Source of the DNA: Oscillibacter sp. | Lineage (GTDB): Bacteria; Bacillota; Clostridia; Oscillospirales; Oscillospiraceae | Direction: 5' to 3' | DNA length: 5,736 bases | NCBI GenBank assembly: GCA_017447005.1 | Contig: JAFSOM010000191.1 | Coordinates: 1-5,736 of the forward strand | Part shown: positions 5,399 to 5,736 of the stretch, piece after piece | Numbering within the stretch: position 1 is the first letter of the stretch | Layout: each line of letters opens with the position of its first letter | Notes under the pieces: generated by a model | What the model saw: only the letters and a program-made list of their open reading frames with translations | The model's database searches: none | Told to the model about the DNA's origin: nothing | Program-made: the position numbers and the translations under genes

Positions 5399-5736
5399 GC
5401 GGGCTTGACGACGCGCTCCGGGAAGTCCACCGCCTTGACGCGCTGTCGGCGGGGGACAGCTTTCCGCACCGCGTTCATCCGCTCTGGAAACTGCTCCTGA
5501 CGCTGTGGTATCTCGCGCTGACGGCGTCTTTTCCCCGCTACGCGCTGTCGGGACTGCTGGGCATGTCGCTGTACTGGATTGCGGGCTTTTTCGCGGCGGA
5601 TTTGTCCGTCCGGGAGGCGCTCCGGCGGGTACGCTGGATTCTGGCGGCGCTGTTCTTCGTGGGAATCGCCAATCTTTTCCTTGACCGCTCTCCGCTTGCG
5701 GGACTTCCGGTCAGCGGAGGCGTCATTTCCTTTGCG
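5395..5736 (+). CDS. cbiQ: CbiQ-type ECF transmembrane (T) component, 3' end cut by window
   Basis: It starts at a GTG (5395-5397) that overlaps the previous TGA as GTGA, with GGAAGG at 5380-5385 nine bases upstream. The 114 visible codons have no stop and read as the N-terminal half of an EcfT/CbiQ protein: a soluble start SGLDDALREVHRLDALSAGD, then the family motif HRVHPLWKLLLTL (25-37), and membrane segments at about 31-65 and 80-95. EcfT proteins couple the S component to two ATPases; the coupling motifs lie in the unseen C-terminal part. Coupled translation with the CbiM-CbiN fusion implies one complex. A CbiO-type ATPase gene is expected just past the right edge. Confidence 0.88.
   Translation, partial: MSGLDDALREVHRLDALSAGDSFPHRVHPLWKLLLTLWYLALTASFPRYALSGLLGMSLYWIAGFFAADLSVREALRRVRWILAALFFVGIANLFLDRSPLAGLPVSGGVISFA

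Overview
The window looks like chromosomal DNA of a moderately GC-rich anaerobic bacterium. It carries an oxygen-sensitive [FeFe]-hydrogenase with a Tat export signal, a secreted FMN-binding protein, a TetR-family regulator and an ECF-type cobalt/nickel uptake system. Consensus sigma70 -35/-10 boxes and strong Shine-Dalgarno sequences fit a Bacillota (Clostridia) or Synergistota-like genome, but the sequence alone does not settle the phylum.

Layout. Positions 2-103 hold an open frame that enters from the left edge and may be the tail of an upstream gene or insertion-sequence transposase. Positions 104-632 hold no convincing gene. This stretch is a repeat patch: a roughly 50-bp GC-rich element in two inverted copies (211-259 and 342-392), bracketed by two 40-bp direct repeats (166-205 and 439-479) and followed by a perfect 12-bp hairpin (502-528).

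On the minus strand, a two-gene operon runs from 3400 down to 633. It encodes a secreted multi-domain FMN-binding protein, then a Tat-exported [FeFe]-hydrogenase, with an ATGA stop/start overlap at 2090-2093. Its promoter is a perfect TTGACA-17-TATAAT at 3450-3478, and a 22-bp palindrome lies on the predicted transcription start (3423-3444).

On the plus strand, diverging from the same intergenic region, are a TetR-family regulator (3668-4297, with its own TTGACA-17-TATACT promoter), a CbiM-type permease fused to a CbiN-like PDGLE domain (4373-5398), and a CbiQ-type ECF transmembrane subunit (from 5395, cut by the right edge). The last two overlap by GTGA.

How the parts may work together (inference). 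The hydrogenase and flavoprotein would form an extracytosolic H2/flavin electron-transfer module. Electrons would pass between the H-cluster, two [4Fe-4S] clusters and covalently bound FMN. The TetR protein is the obvious candidate to bind the palindrome and switch the module. It probably shares a transcript with the metal transporter. A Co/Ni importer beside a hydrogenase that needs only iron is the main puzzle of the window. Hydrogenase maturation genes (hydEFG) and apbE are not in the window and must lie elsewhere if the module is functional.
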